This document shows, piece by piece, positions 1-8,242 of a stretch of DNA of 64,000 nt (position 1 is the stretch's first letter; the number at the start of each line of letters is the position of its first letter). The DNA is from Streptomyces globisporus (GTDB lineage Bacteria; Actinomycetota; Actinomycetes; Streptomycetales; Streptomycetaceae): assembly GCA_014649555.1 (NCBI GenBank), contig BMTG01000003.1, forward strand, positions 554,694 through 618,693. Reading direction: 5' to 3'. A model generated the notes under the pieces. It searched no databases. It was not told the origin of the DNA and saw only the letters and a list, made by a program, of their open reading frames with translations. Position numbers and translations under genes: made by a program.

Positions 1-1031
1 TGTCGACGGCCACCGGCGGGACGGTCCGGCGCTCCCTGCGGGACGCCGGCGGCGAGCTGGCCTCCGGCGACGCCCCGCTGGTCAACGAATGCGCCTGCTG
101 CGCGCTGCGCGAGGACCTCGTCCCGGAACTCGAACGGCTCGCGGGGGACGGGGTGACCCGGCTCGCCGTCCTGGAGCTCTGGGACTCCGTCGAGCCGAAG
201 TCCATGGCCGAGGTGATCGCCGCGCACACCGACGCCGCCGAGGTCACCAACGTATTCACGGCGATCGACCCCACGCTCGTCCTGCCCTGCCTCTCCAACG
301 GCGACGATCTGGCCGAGGCCGGTCTCGCGGCGGCCCCGGCCGACCGGCGGACCATCGGCGACACCTGGGCACGGCAGGTGGAGTACGCCCCCGTCCTGGC
401 CGTGGCGCCGAACCCGGCGGCCGACGACGAGGACCGCGCCCTGATCCGGCAGTTGAACCCGACGGCCCGTCAGGCAACGGCCGGATCGGCGGAGTTGGCG
501 CGGCTGGCGTTCGCCGGGTTCGACGTGGAGGCGGCGGCAGCGGGCCAGCACCCGGCCTGCGCGCTGCTGCCGCAGGAGGCGGAGGAAGCAGGGGTGGGCA
601 CACTCGTCTGGCGGCGGCACCGGCCCTTCCACCCCGAGCGCCTGCTCGACGCGCTGGAGGACCTGAGCTGCGCAGCGGCCCGCAGCCGGGGCCGGTTCTG
701 GCTCGCGGACCGGCCCGACACGCTGCTCTCCTGGGACGCGGCGGGCGGTGCGCTCTGCGTGGAGAACACCGGGCCCTGGCTCGCCTCACTCCCCGACGCG
801 GCCTGGTCCATGGTGCCGCCCTACCGGCAGGCGGCCGCCGCGCTGGACTGGCACCCCGAGCACGGCGACTGCTGCCAGCACCTGGTCTTCGTCTCCCCCG
901 GCCTCGACCGCGAGGGGCTGACCGGCCTGCTGGACTCCTGCCTCCTCACGGACGAGGAGTACGGGTCGGGCCGGGAGACGTGGAAGAGCCTGCCCGCCGC
1001 GTTCGACGCGCTCCTCGACCCGGTGCACTGA
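1..1031 (+). CDS. CobW/COG0523-family GTP-binding metallochaperone (5' truncated)
   Basis: The reading frame is open from the left window edge, so the N-terminal GTPase part with Walker A is missing; 342 codons are visible. Near the new N-terminus is the motif [11 protein letters not shown], the family's CxCC zinc-binding signature. The C-terminal half carries the CobW_C hallmark [20 protein letters not shown]0523 proteins are GTPases that deliver zinc or other metals to client proteins. The gene lies 85 bp upstream of a cysteine-free S18 paralogue. In Streptomyces this pairing belongs to the Zur zinc-starvation regulon, so zinc delivery under limitation is the inferred role. No Zur box is visible here; the promoter would be outside the window. 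Confidence 0.85.
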   Translation, partial: STATGGTVRRSLRDAGGELASGDAPLVNECACCALREDLVPELERLAGDGVTRLAVLELWDSVEPKSMAEVIAAHTDAAEVTNVFTAIDPTLVLPCLSNGDDLAEAGLAAAPADRRTIGDTWARQVEYAPVLAVAPNPAADDEDRALIRQLNPTARQATAGSAELARLAFAGFDVEAAAAGQHPACALLPQEAEEAGVGTLVWRRHRPFHPERLLDALEDLSCAAARSRGRFWLADRPDTLLSWDAAGGALCVENTGPWLASLPDAAWSMVPPYRQAAAALDWHPEHGDCCQHLVFVSPGLDREGLTGLLDSCLLTDEEYGSGRETWKSLPAAFDALLDPVH

Positions 1032-1116
1032 GACCCGCCGGCCCACCCCCGTAACTCCGCGGCCCCGGCCCGTACCCACCGACGCACACCCAGCCCACCG
1101 AGCACGAGGAAGCCTC

Positions 1117-1365
1117 ATGGCACGTCAGCAGGACCCCCGCAAGCCGCTCAAGAACCGGCCGAACCCCCTGGATGCCGCCGGGATCACGTACATCGACTAC
1201 AAGGACACCGATCTGCTGCGGCGGTTCATCTCCGACCGGGGGAAGATCCGCAGTCGCCGCGTCACCCGGATCAGCGCCCAGCAGCAGCGCCAGATGGCCG
1301 CGGCCATCAAGAACGCCCGCGAGACGGCCCTGCTGCCGTACTCCGGAACCGCGGCGAGCAAGTAG
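1117..1365 (+). CDS. rpsR2: 30S ribosomal protein S18, zinc-independent paralogue
   Basis: An 82-aa basic protein with the S18 core motifs [17 protein letters not shown] and [27 protein letters not shown] ribosome binding site sits about 6 nt before the ATG. It has no cysteine at all, the C-minus form. Such paralogues replace the zinc-binding S18 when zinc is scarce and so release zinc from ribosomes. It follows a CobW-type metallochaperone gene, as in the Zur-repressed ribosomal paralogue clusters of Streptomyces. Regulation by Zur is inferred from this context only. Confidence 0.9.
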   Translation: MARQQDPRKPLKNRPNPLDAAGITYIDYKDTDLLRRFISDRGKIRSRRVTRISAQQQRQMAAAIKNARETALLPYSGTAASK

Positions 1366-1447
1366 CGCGCGACGCCTCTGACCTGCGGCGGGGGCCGCTT
1401 CCGCGGCTCGGGATGCACCACGGCCGCCCCCCGGCGACCATGGACGC

Positions 1448-3067
1448 ATGGGCAGAGACATCCCGGAGAAGGGCGCCCCGGGTCCGACGTCGTCGGATCC
1501 GGGAACAGCGGGCCGACCGGGCGGTCCGCCGAACCAGGGCCTCGCGCTCGCCGCCATGCTGTTCGCGGTGTCGATGACGTTCATCGACCAGACCATCGTC
1601 GCGATCGCCGCCCCTGACATCATCGACGAACTCGGGCTCACCTCCTCGCAGATGCAGTGGGTGGTCAACGCCTACCTGCTCACGCTGGCCGCCTTCTTCG
1701 CGCTGGGCGGCCGGTTGTCCGACATCTTCGGGCACCGCCGCGTGATGCTCATCGGCACGCTGACCTTCGTCATCGCCTCCGCACTGTGCGGCGCGGTCCC
1801 CGACGGGGACTTCGCGCAGGCCTGGCTGATCGGCTTCCGGGCCGTCCAGGGCATCGGCGCGGCCCTGATGTTCCCCGCCGCGCTCGCCGTCGTCATCGCC
1901 GTCTTCCCGGTGGAGCGGCGCGGGCGGGCGCTGGCGCTCTTCTTCGGCATCTCCGGGGCGCTCACCGCGATCGGGCCGCTGCTCGGCGGCTGGCTCACCG
2001 CGTGGACCTGGCGGGCGATCTTCTGGGTCAACGTCCCCGTCGCCGTCATCGCGGTCGTCCTGGCGCTGCTGGCCCGGATCCCGGAGCTGTCCCGCCGCGA
2101 ACCGCTGGACCTGCCCGGGGCGGCGCTGGTCGCCGTCGGCATGGGGCTGACGGTGCTGGGACTGCAGCAGTCGTCCACCTGGGGCTGGGACTCCGTCGCC
2201 ACCTGGGCCTGTATCGCGGTCGGTCTGCTGGTGCTGGCGGTCTTCTGCCGGTTCGAGCTGCGCACCCGCTTCCCGCTGATCAAACTCCAGGTCTTCCGCG
2301 ACCTGGCGTTCAGCGTCGACAACGCCGTGCTGTTCTTCGCCATGATGGCGTTCGTCCCGGTGTTCTTCTTCGCCTCCGTCTACGCGCAGGTCTCGCTCAG
2401 CGCGTCGCCGAACCAGGCCGCGCTGTACCTCCTGTACTTCTTCATCGGCTTCGGACTGGCCTCCCAGTGGGGTGGCCGGATCCTCGACAAACGGGGCGCG
2501 CGCCCCGCGATGAAGCTCGGCACGGCGCTCGGGGCGGTCGGGTTCGCCCTGTGGGCGGGGAAGTTGACGACGCTCTCCATGCACGACCAGTGGCTGTACG
2601 CGGCCATGGCGGGCGCGGGGATCGGCCTGCTGCTGGCGCCGGCCTCGACGGACGCGGTGAACCGGGCGATCGACGCCAGTTACGGCGAGGTCACCGGCAT
2701 CACCCAGACCGTGCGCAACTTCGCGGCGAGCATCGGACTGGCCGTCTACGGCACCCTGCTGACCCATACGACGATCAGCAAGGTGGACGAGACCCTGCGG
2801 GACAAGGGAGTGCCGAGCGGTGAGTCGCACGGCATCGCCGAGTCCATCGCCCAGTCGGTGACCGGTCAGGGGGATTCCCGGGGGCCGTCCGGTTCGGGAC
2901 CGGTGGCCGAGACCGTACGGGACTCGATGTCGGCGATCCGGATGGACTTCGCCGAGGCGAACCAGTGGGTCTTCTACGGGATGGCCATCGCGCTCGGTGT
3001 CGCGTTCCTGATCTCGCTGCGCCATCCGGGGACCCGGGTGACGCAGGAAGAGCCTTCGGGACAGTGA
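1448..3067 (+). CDS. MFS drug efflux transporter, DHA2 (EmrB/QacA) family
   Basis: A 539-aa integral membrane protein, the usual size for the 14-helix DHA2 family of proton-coupled multidrug exporters. After a soluble Pro/Gly-rich N-terminus of about 30 residues come TM1 with the TFIDQTIVAIAAPDI signature, the loop motif A (LGGRLSDIFGHRR) and the antiporter motif C (GPLLGGWL). The C-terminal part has an extended loop before the last helix. It is a single gene, with no adjacent TetR regulator. It probably exports hydrophobic compounds; the substrate cannot be told from sequence. Confidence 0.9.
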   Translation: MGRDIPEKGAPGPTSSDPGTAGRPGGPPNQGLALAAMLFAVSMTFIDQTIVAIAAPDIIDELGLTSSQMQWVVNAYLLTLAAFFALGGRLSDIFGHRRVMLIGTLTFVIASALCGAVPDGDFAQAWLIGFRAVQGIGAALMFPAALAVVIAVFPVERRGRALALFFGISGALTAIGPLLGGWLTAWTWRAIFWVNVPVAVIAVVLALLARIPELSRREPLDLPGAALVAVGMGLTVLGLQQSSTWGWDSVATWACIAVGLLVLAVFCRFELRTRFPLIKLQVFRDLAFSVDNAVLFFAMMAFVPVFFFASVYAQVSLSASPNQAALYLLYFFIGFGLASQWGGRILDKRGARPAMKLGTALGAVGFALWAGKLTTLSMHDQWLYAAMAGAGIGLLLAPASTDAVNRAIDASYGEVTGITQTVRNFAASIGLAVYGTLLTHTTISKVDETLRDKGVPSGESHGIAESIAQSVTGQGDSRGPSGSGPVAETVRDSMSAIRMDFAEANQWVFYGMAIALGVAFLISLRHPGTRVTQEEPSGQ

Positions 3068-3265
3068 GCGGGCCGAAGGGTTCGTGACCCATTGACCGGG
3101 GGCGGATCGCTGCCGGCCGCGGCGGAAACGGCTGGGGCGACCGCAGGCTCCCGGTCGTCGTGGACGGGGGCGTGTGCGGGGCACGCCGGGCGGGGCGGGA
3201 AGCGGACGCGGTCGGGCGGGAGGATGTGGTGCTCCGTCAGCCCGGCGTCGGCACGCCCCGGTGGA

Positions 3266-3709
3266 TCAGAAGGCGAAGACGGCGTTGTCGTTCATGCTGC
3301 CCGCCATCTCGCAGGCGTTGCCGTACGTGGTGCTGAACTGGACCGGCTTGCCCTGCCAGACGCCGTGGGCGGTGACCACGACCGGGTCCCACTGGCGGGT
3401 ACAGGTCCGGTTCGACGGGCCTGCGGCGAGTTCGGCGAACTTGCCCTGGACCGAGGCCAGTTCCTTGCAGGCCGCTGCGGGGTCGGGGTGGGTTCCCTGG
3501 GCGGTGGGCGCGCAGGCGAGCGTCACGGCCCGCTCGACGGTGGCGGTCATCGGGTCCTCGCCGCGGGCGACGGTGAGGACGAGCGCCGAGGGCGCGTAGA
3601 GACTCTCCGCCTTCGCCGGTGCGGCCTGCGCGGTGGCGGTCGCGAAACCACCGAGCAGAAGGGTGCTCGCCGTGATGGTTGCGAAGATGGCGTGAGGGTT
3701 GCGTCGCAT
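3266..3709 (-). CDS. Secreted SSI-family protease inhibitor with Arg at P1
   Basis: A 147-aa Streptomyces subtilisin inhibitor (SSI)-like protein. The ATG at 3709 is chosen because an AAGGAG ribosome binding site precedes it and a Sec signal peptide follows (MRRNPHAIFATI, hydrophobic core, cleavage near AQA-AP). The mature part has the four expected cysteines and the family ending CEMAGSMNDNAVFAF. SSI dimers inhibit extracellular serine proteases. By alignment to the SSI reactive loop (CPMVYDPV), this protein reads CTRQWDPV, which puts Arg at P1. That predicts trypsin inhibition as well as, or instead of, subtilisin inhibition. It is monocistronic and convergent to the MFS gene. Confidence 0.92.
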   Translation of the reverse strand: MRRNPHAIFATITASTLLLGGFATATAQAAPAKAESLYAPSALVLTVARGEDPMTATVERAVTLACAPTAQGTHPDPAAACKELASVQGKFAELAAGPSNRTCTRQWDPVVVTAHGVWQGKPVQFSTTYGNACEMAGSMNDNAVFAF

Positions 3710-4089
3710 TGGTGAAAACTCCTTGTTCGGGTGCCTGATTGCGGTCAGGAGTCTTACGCATGCGGAAAGTAGGCGCACATCGAAGGCCAGCTTCCAGCCG
3801 CAGACGGGCGTTCGAACCGACCGAATGGTCATTCGGGCAGCTCAGAGGCCTCACGCGGATCGTCCAGCATATGGACAATTTCCGGCGGTTCAATCCGAAA
3901 CAACCGCCTGACCTGCGGATACTCCCAAACGCACCGATGCCCCAATCCGCCGCTTCGGCCGGAAAGTACCGCCATCCGAGGTCGCGAACGATCCCGGGAC
4001 ACCCCAGCCACCCCTACGGGCGCCCCGCCGGAGAACCTTCGGGGGTCACACGGAGGACACGATTCCGAATCCCCCTTGACCAGGGCAAT
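3710..4089. other. Divergent intergenic region
   Basis: About 380 bp between the SSI-type inhibitor (minus) and the iron-uptake operon (plus). It is locally less GC-rich around 3820-3920. Short open frames here lack ribosome binding sites and family motifs, so I treat the stretch as non-coding promoter DNA for both flanking genes. Confidence 0.5.
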
Positions 4090-4108
4090 TAAGGTTAGGC
4101 TAACCTCA
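4090..4108 (+). promoter_or_regulatory. DmdR/IdeR iron box
   Basis: The 19-mer TAAGGTTAGGCTAACCTCA matches the actinobacterial iron-box consensus TTAGGTTAGGCTAACCTAA at 17 of 19 positions. It sits immediately upstream of the GTG start at 4114 and overlaps the likely -10 region; a TTGACC -35 candidate lies at 4076-4081. Binding of Fe(II)-loaded DmdR/IdeR would block transcription of the downstream siderophore importer when iron is plentiful. Confidence 0.88.
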
Positions 4109-4113
4109 CGCTC

Positions 4114-5022
4114 GTGATCGCTCCTCCCCTCGACCGAGAAGACCCGCCGCCACGGCCCTCCGCGCCCGCTGCCGGTGCCACCGCACTGCCCGCCGACGGC
4201 GCGGGCCTCGACGCCCGCGACATGACGATCGCGTACGACCGCACCGACGTCGTGCACGGCGCCGACCTCCGGCTGCCGCGCGGTCGTGTCACCGCGCTCA
4301 TCGGGCCGAACGGCAGTGGGAAGTCCACCCTGTTGCGGGCCGTGGCCCGGCTGCACAAGGCCCGCACCGGCAGCGTGACCGTGGCGGCCGAGGCCGAGGA
4401 CGGCGCGCCCGTAGACGCCCTCGCCCTGTCCCGCTCCGACTTCGCCCGCCGCGTCACCCTGCTCGCGCAGAGCCGCAACGCACCGGCCGGGCTCAGCGTG
4501 CGCGACGTGGTCGGATTCGGCCGGCACCCCTACCGGGGCCGGATCCGGGGAACGGACCCGGACGGCGCCCGGAAGGTCGAGCACGCGCTGACCGTCACGA
4601 ACCTCACCGAGTTCGCCGACCGCGGGGTGGAAAGCCTCTCCGGCGGGCAGTTGCAGCGCGTCTGGTTCGCCTGCTGCCTGGCCCAGGACACCGACGTGCT
4701 CCTGCTCGACGAGCCCACCACCTTTCTCGACCTGCGCTACCAGGTGGAGATCCTCGACCTCGTCCGCGATCTCGCCGACACCCACGGCGTCACCGTCGGG
4801 GTCGTCCTCCACGACCTGGACCAGGCCGCCGCCGTGGCCGACCAGGTCGTCCTCCTCTCGTCCGGGCGGATCGTCGCCGCGGGAACGCCCGCCGAGGTGT
4901 ACGCCCCCGAGCGGCTCACCGACGCCTACGGCATCCGCATCGACGTCGAACTCGACTCCCCCACCGGCATCCCGCGCACCCGCGCGGTCGGCCGCCACCA
5001 CCTTCGTACCGAAAGGCCCTGA
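4114..5022 (+). CDS. Iron-siderophore ABC transporter ATP-binding protein (FecE/FhuC type)
   Basis: A 302-aa ABC ATPase that powers ferric-siderophore import. Visible motifs are Walker A GPNGSGKSTLL, the Q-loop region LLAQSRNAPAGLSVRDVV, the signature LSGGQLQRVWFA and Walker B VLLLDEPTTFLD. The start is uncertain. The GTG at 4114 directly follows the iron box with no ribosome binding site, which suggests a leaderless mRNA; an ATG about 36 codons downstream (MTIAYDRTDVV) is the alternative. It is the first gene of a three-gene operon with the binding lipoprotein and fused permease, predicted to be repressed by iron through the adjacent box. Confidence 0.92.
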   Translation: MIAPPLDREDPPPRPSAPAAGATALPADGAGLDARDMTIAYDRTDVVHGADLRLPRGRVTALIGPNGSGKSTLLRAVARLHKARTGSVTVAAEAEDGAPVDALALSRSDFARRVTLLAQSRNAPAGLSVRDVVGFGRHPYRGRIRGTDPDGARKVEHALTVTNLTEFADRGVESLSGGQLQRVWFACCLAQDTDVLLLDEPTTFLDLRYQVEILDLVRDLADTHGVTVGVVLHDLDQAAAVADQVVLLSSGRIVAAGTPAEVYAPERLTDAYGIRIDVELDSPTGIPRTRAVGRHHLRTERP

Positions 5023-5030
5023 ACACCCTC

Positions 5031-6005
5031 ATGAAGAACCAGCACCTGACGTGGCCCGTCCTCGCCGCCGCGGCCGCGCTCGCCCTGACGGCGTGCGGCA
5101 CCACAGAGGCGCCGAAGAAGGAGTCCGCCGGGGACAAGGCCGTCACGGTCACCGACTCGCGCGGCAAGAAGATCACGCTCGACGGCCCGGCCAAGCGGGT
5201 CGTCGGCACCGAGTGGAACGTCGTCGAGACCCTGGTGACCCTCGGCGTGCAGCCGGTCGGCGTCGCCGACGTGAAGGGTTACACCGCCTACGACACGGCG
5301 GCCCCGCTCACCAAGGGCGTCAAGGACATAGGCACCCGGGGCGAGCCCAGCGTCGCCACCGTGGCGAGCCTGAAGCCCGACCTCATCGTCGCCACCACCG
5401 ACCTGTCCGACTCGGCCATCGCGCAGTTGTCGAAGGCCGCTCCGGTCGCCGTGGTCCGCTCGGCCGACGCGAGCCGGCAGATCGACCAGATGGTCGACAC
5501 CGTCGACCTCATCGCCCAGGCCACCGGCACCGAGGACAAGGCCGAGTCCGAGATCGCCTCCTTCCGCAAGGCCGTCGCGGACGGCAAGAAGAAGCTGGCG
5601 GACGCCGGGCTCGACGGCGAGAAGGTCGCCTTCGCCGACGGCTGGCAGGAGGGCAACCAGGTCTCGGTGCGCCCGTACGTCAAGGGCTCGCTGCTCTCCG
5701 ACGTGAACACCGAACTCGGTCTCGTCGACCCGTGGAAGCTGAAGGGCGACAAGGCCTACGGCCTGGCCGCGACCGACGTCGAGGGCCTCACGAAGATCGG
5801 CGACGCGCAGTTCGCCTACATCGCCAACGACTCCGACGGCGGCGACCCGTTCGCCGACGGCCTCAAGGACAACGCGGTGTGGAGGTCCCTCCCGTTCGTG
5901 AAGAACGACGAGGTCCACCGGCTGCCCGACGGCATCTGGATGTTCGGCGGCACCGCGTCGATGCGCGAGTACATCGACGCCCTCGTCGGCGCGCTGACCG
6001 CCTGA
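5031..6005 (+). CDS. Iron-siderophore ABC transporter substrate-binding lipoprotein
   Basis: A 324-aa class III periplasmic-binding-type protein. The N-terminal signal ends in the lipobox LTAC, so the mature protein starts at Cys22 and is membrane-anchored. The fold is recognisable from VTVTDSRGKKITLDGPAKRVVG near the N-terminus and from VASLKPDLIVATT. It captures a ferric siderophore outside the cell and hands it to the permease encoded next. It starts 8 bp after the ATPase gene and ends 2 bp before the permease gene. The exact siderophore cannot be deduced. Confidence 0.92.
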   Translation: MKNQHLTWPVLAAAAALALTACGTTEAPKKESAGDKAVTVTDSRGKKITLDGPAKRVVGTEWNVVETLVTLGVQPVGVADVKGYTAYDTAAPLTKGVKDIGTRGEPSVATVASLKPDLIVATTDLSDSAIAQLSKAAPVAVVRSADASRQIDQMVDTVDLIAQATGTEDKAESEIASFRKAVADGKKKLADAGLDGEKVAFADGWQEGNQVSVRPYVKGSLLSDVNTELGLVDPWKLKGDKAYGLAATDVEGLTKIGDAQFAYIANDSDGGDPFADGLKDNAVWRSLPFVKNDEVHRLPDGIWMFGGTASMREYIDALVGALTA

Positions 6006-6007
6006 CG

Positions 6008-8155
6008 ATGAGTACCCGCACCACAACCGCCCCGCCCGCCCCCGTGAAGACGGGGGCGGGCGCGGCCGGTCCTGCCGGGGCCGTGTCCCCGGCGGCGGCC
6101 GGCCCCCCGGCCCGTCGCGGCCGGATGTTCCTCCTCGGGCTCGCGGGGCTCCTCGCCCTGGGCGCCCTGGCGCTGACGCACGTGAGCCAGGGCACCGCCG
6201 CCGTCGATCTGCACACGCTCTGGAACCTGGCCACCGGCTCGTCGTCCGACCGGACCGCGCACGAGCAGACGGCCGCCGTGGTCCTGGACTCCCGGCTGCC
6301 CCGGCTCGCCGCGGGGCTCCTCGTCGGCTGCGCGCTCGGCGCGGCCGGCGCGGCCCTCCAGTCGGTGTCGCGCAACATGCTGGCGTCCCCCGACACGCTC
6401 GCCGTGAACGCGGGCGCGTACTTCGCGGTGGTCACCGTCGCCGCGTTCGGCATCACCCTGCCCGCACTGCCGGCCGGGGCCACGGCGTTCCTCGGCGGGC
6501 TCATCGCGGCGGCCGTCGTGCTCGGCCTGTCCCGGGCGGGAGCCGGACCCATCCGGCTGGTGCTGGCGGGATCCGCGCTCACCCTCGCGCTGTCCGGCCT
6601 GAGCGGGACGATGCTGCTCCTGCGCTCCCAGCAGACCACCGGGCTGTTCGCCTGGGGCGAGGGTTCGCTCGCCCAGATCGGCATGCAGTCCATCGACCGG
6701 CTCACCCCGGTCGCCCTCGTGGCGTTCGCCGGGCTCATGCTGATGGGCCGACGGCTCGACATCCTCGCCCTCGGCGACGACGGTGCGGCGGTCGTGGGAG
6801 TGAGTCCCCGGCTGACGCGGAGCATCGCGGTCACCCTCGCGGTGCTGCTGGCGGCGGTGTCGGTGGCGGTCGCGGGGCCGGTCGGCTTCGTCGGCCTGTG
6901 CGCGCCCGCGGCGGTCCGGCTGCTCAGCACCTGGATCCCGGGGCTGGTCCGGCACCGGGCGTTCCTCCCCGCGTCGGCGCTCGCGGGCGTGCTCGTGGTG
7001 CTCGGCGCGGATGTGCTGCTGCGCGCGGTGTTCGGCGCCCAGGCGGGGGCGGAGGTGCCCACGGGCATCGTCACGACCTGCTTCGGGGCGCTCGTCCTGA
7101 TCGTCCTCGCCTACCGGTCGCGCGACATGGGCACGGACAGCGGCTCGACGGCGTTCTCCCGGCTGCGCAGCCGGCGCGCGTTCGTCCTCACCCTGGTGGT
7201 GACGGTCGTGGGGCTGGTCGGCGCGGTGGTGGTGGCGACACTCTTCGGCGACGCGACACTGCTGCTGGGCGATGTCGGCAACTGGCTCGCGGGCCGTTCG
7301 GGGCAGTTCGTCAGCTACGTCCTCGACACCCGGGTGCCCCGGGTCGCCGCCGCTCTGCTGGCCGGTGCGGCGCTGGCGGTCGCGGGAACGGCCGTCCAGG
7401 CGGTGTCGCGCAACCCGCTCGCGGAGCCGGGCGTCCTCGGCGTCGTCAGCGGGGCGGGGGTCGGCGCGGTCACCGTGCTCACCGTCGTACCGCTGGCGAG
7501 CTTCTGGCTGATCGGCGGCTCCGCGCTGGCCGGTGCGGCAGCGGCCGCGGCGCTGGTGTTCGGTCTGGCCTCACGGCGTGGTCTGGAGCAGAACCGTCTG
7601 GTGCTCATCGGCATGGGTGTGCACGCGGGTGCGGGCGCGGTCGTGAGTCTGCTGATCGTGCTCACCGACCCGTACAACGAGACGAAGGCACTGGCCTGGC
7701 TGGGTGGTTCGACGTACGGGCGGACGTTCCCCGAGCTGATTCCGGTGCTGGTCGCGCTGGTCGTCGCGCTGCCCGTCCTGGTGCTGATGCGCCGCGAACT
7801 GGACCTGATCGGGCTGGACAACGAGACGCCCGCCCTGCTCGGCGTGCGGATCGGGGCCACCCGGCTGGGCCTGCTCAGCCTGGCCGTCCTCCTGACGGCC
7901 GGAGCCGTGGCGGCGGTCGGCGTGATCGGCTTCGTCGGCCTCGTCGCCCCGCACGCGGCACGCGCCCTGGTGGGCCGACGGCACGCGCGGGTCCTCCCGG
8001 TCAGCGCACTGCTCGGCGCGCTGCTGGTGGTCGTGTCCGACACGGTCGGCCGAACGGTCATCGCCCCGGCGCAGATCCCGGTCGGCCTGCTGACGGCCGT
8101 GATAGGCGCCCCGTACTTCATCTGGCTGCTCTGGCGGTCGAGGCGCGAGGGCTGA
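6008..8155 (+). CDS. Fused double FecCD-type siderophore permease
   Basis: A 715-aa polytopic membrane protein made of two consecutive FecCD permease units. Unit 1 (about residues 40-370) contains LPRLAAGLLVGCALGAAGAALQ; unit 2 (about 380-715) repeats the pattern with VPRVAAALLAGAALAVAGTAVQ. Each unit also ends its core with a GxxGFVGL coupling-helix motif. Most siderophore importers encode these as two genes; here one polypeptide would form the whole channel, as in FhuB. The ATG lies 2 bp after the lipoprotein stop. It starts with a Thr/Ala/Pro-rich cytoplasmic tail. It completes the iron-box operon. Confidence 0.93.
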   Translation: MSTRTTTAPPAPVKTGAGAAGPAGAVSPAAAGPPARRGRMFLLGLAGLLALGALALTHVSQGTAAVDLHTLWNLATGSSSDRTAHEQTAAVVLDSRLPRLAAGLLVGCALGAAGAALQSVSRNMLASPDTLAVNAGAYFAVVTVAAFGITLPALPAGATAFLGGLIAAAVVLGLSRAGAGPIRLVLAGSALTLALSGLSGTMLLLRSQQTTGLFAWGEGSLAQIGMQSIDRLTPVALVAFAGLMLMGRRLDILALGDDGAAVVGVSPRLTRSIAVTLAVLLAAVSVAVAGPVGFVGLCAPAAVRLLSTWIPGLVRHRAFLPASALAGVLVVLGADVLLRAVFGAQAGAEVPTGIVTTCFGALVLIVLAYRSRDMGTDSGSTAFSRLRSRRAFVLTLVVTVVGLVGAVVVATLFGDATLLLGDVGNWLAGRSGQFVSYVLDTRVPRVAAALLAGAALAVAGTAVQAVSRNPLAEPGVLGVVSGAGVGAVTVLTVVPLASFWLIGGSALAGAAAAAALVFGLASRRGLEQNRLVLIGMGVHAGAGAVVSLLIVLTDPYNETKALAWLGGSTYGRTFPELIPVLVALVVALPVLVLMRRELDLIGLDNETPALLGVRIGATRLGLLSLAVLLTAGAVAAVGVIGFVGLVAPHAARALVGRRHARVLPVSALLGALLVVVSDTVGRTVIAPAQIPVGLLTAVIGAPYFIWLLWRSRREG

Positions 8156-8184
8156 CCGGCCGTGCGGGGGTCCCGGGAGCGCGT

Positions 8185-8221
8185 GCGCCGTATCGGCGGA
8201 TTATGACCGCCGGTACGGCGC
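8185..8221. terminator. Bidirectional terminator hairpin
   Basis: Arms at 8185-8199 and 8207-8221 form a 15-bp stem with one wobble and a 7-nt loop. It lies exactly between the converging ends of the siderophore permease gene and the rhamnosidase gene, so it could terminate both. There is no long T-run, as is usual in Streptomyces. Confidence 0.7.
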
Positions 8222-8242
8222 GCGTCGCTCGTCCTGGCCTGC

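Noticed and set aside
3739-4092. 117-codon open frame between the SSI and iron-uptake genes
   Set aside because: Atypical codon use, no ribosome binding site or motif, and it runs into the iron box; treated as promoter DNA.
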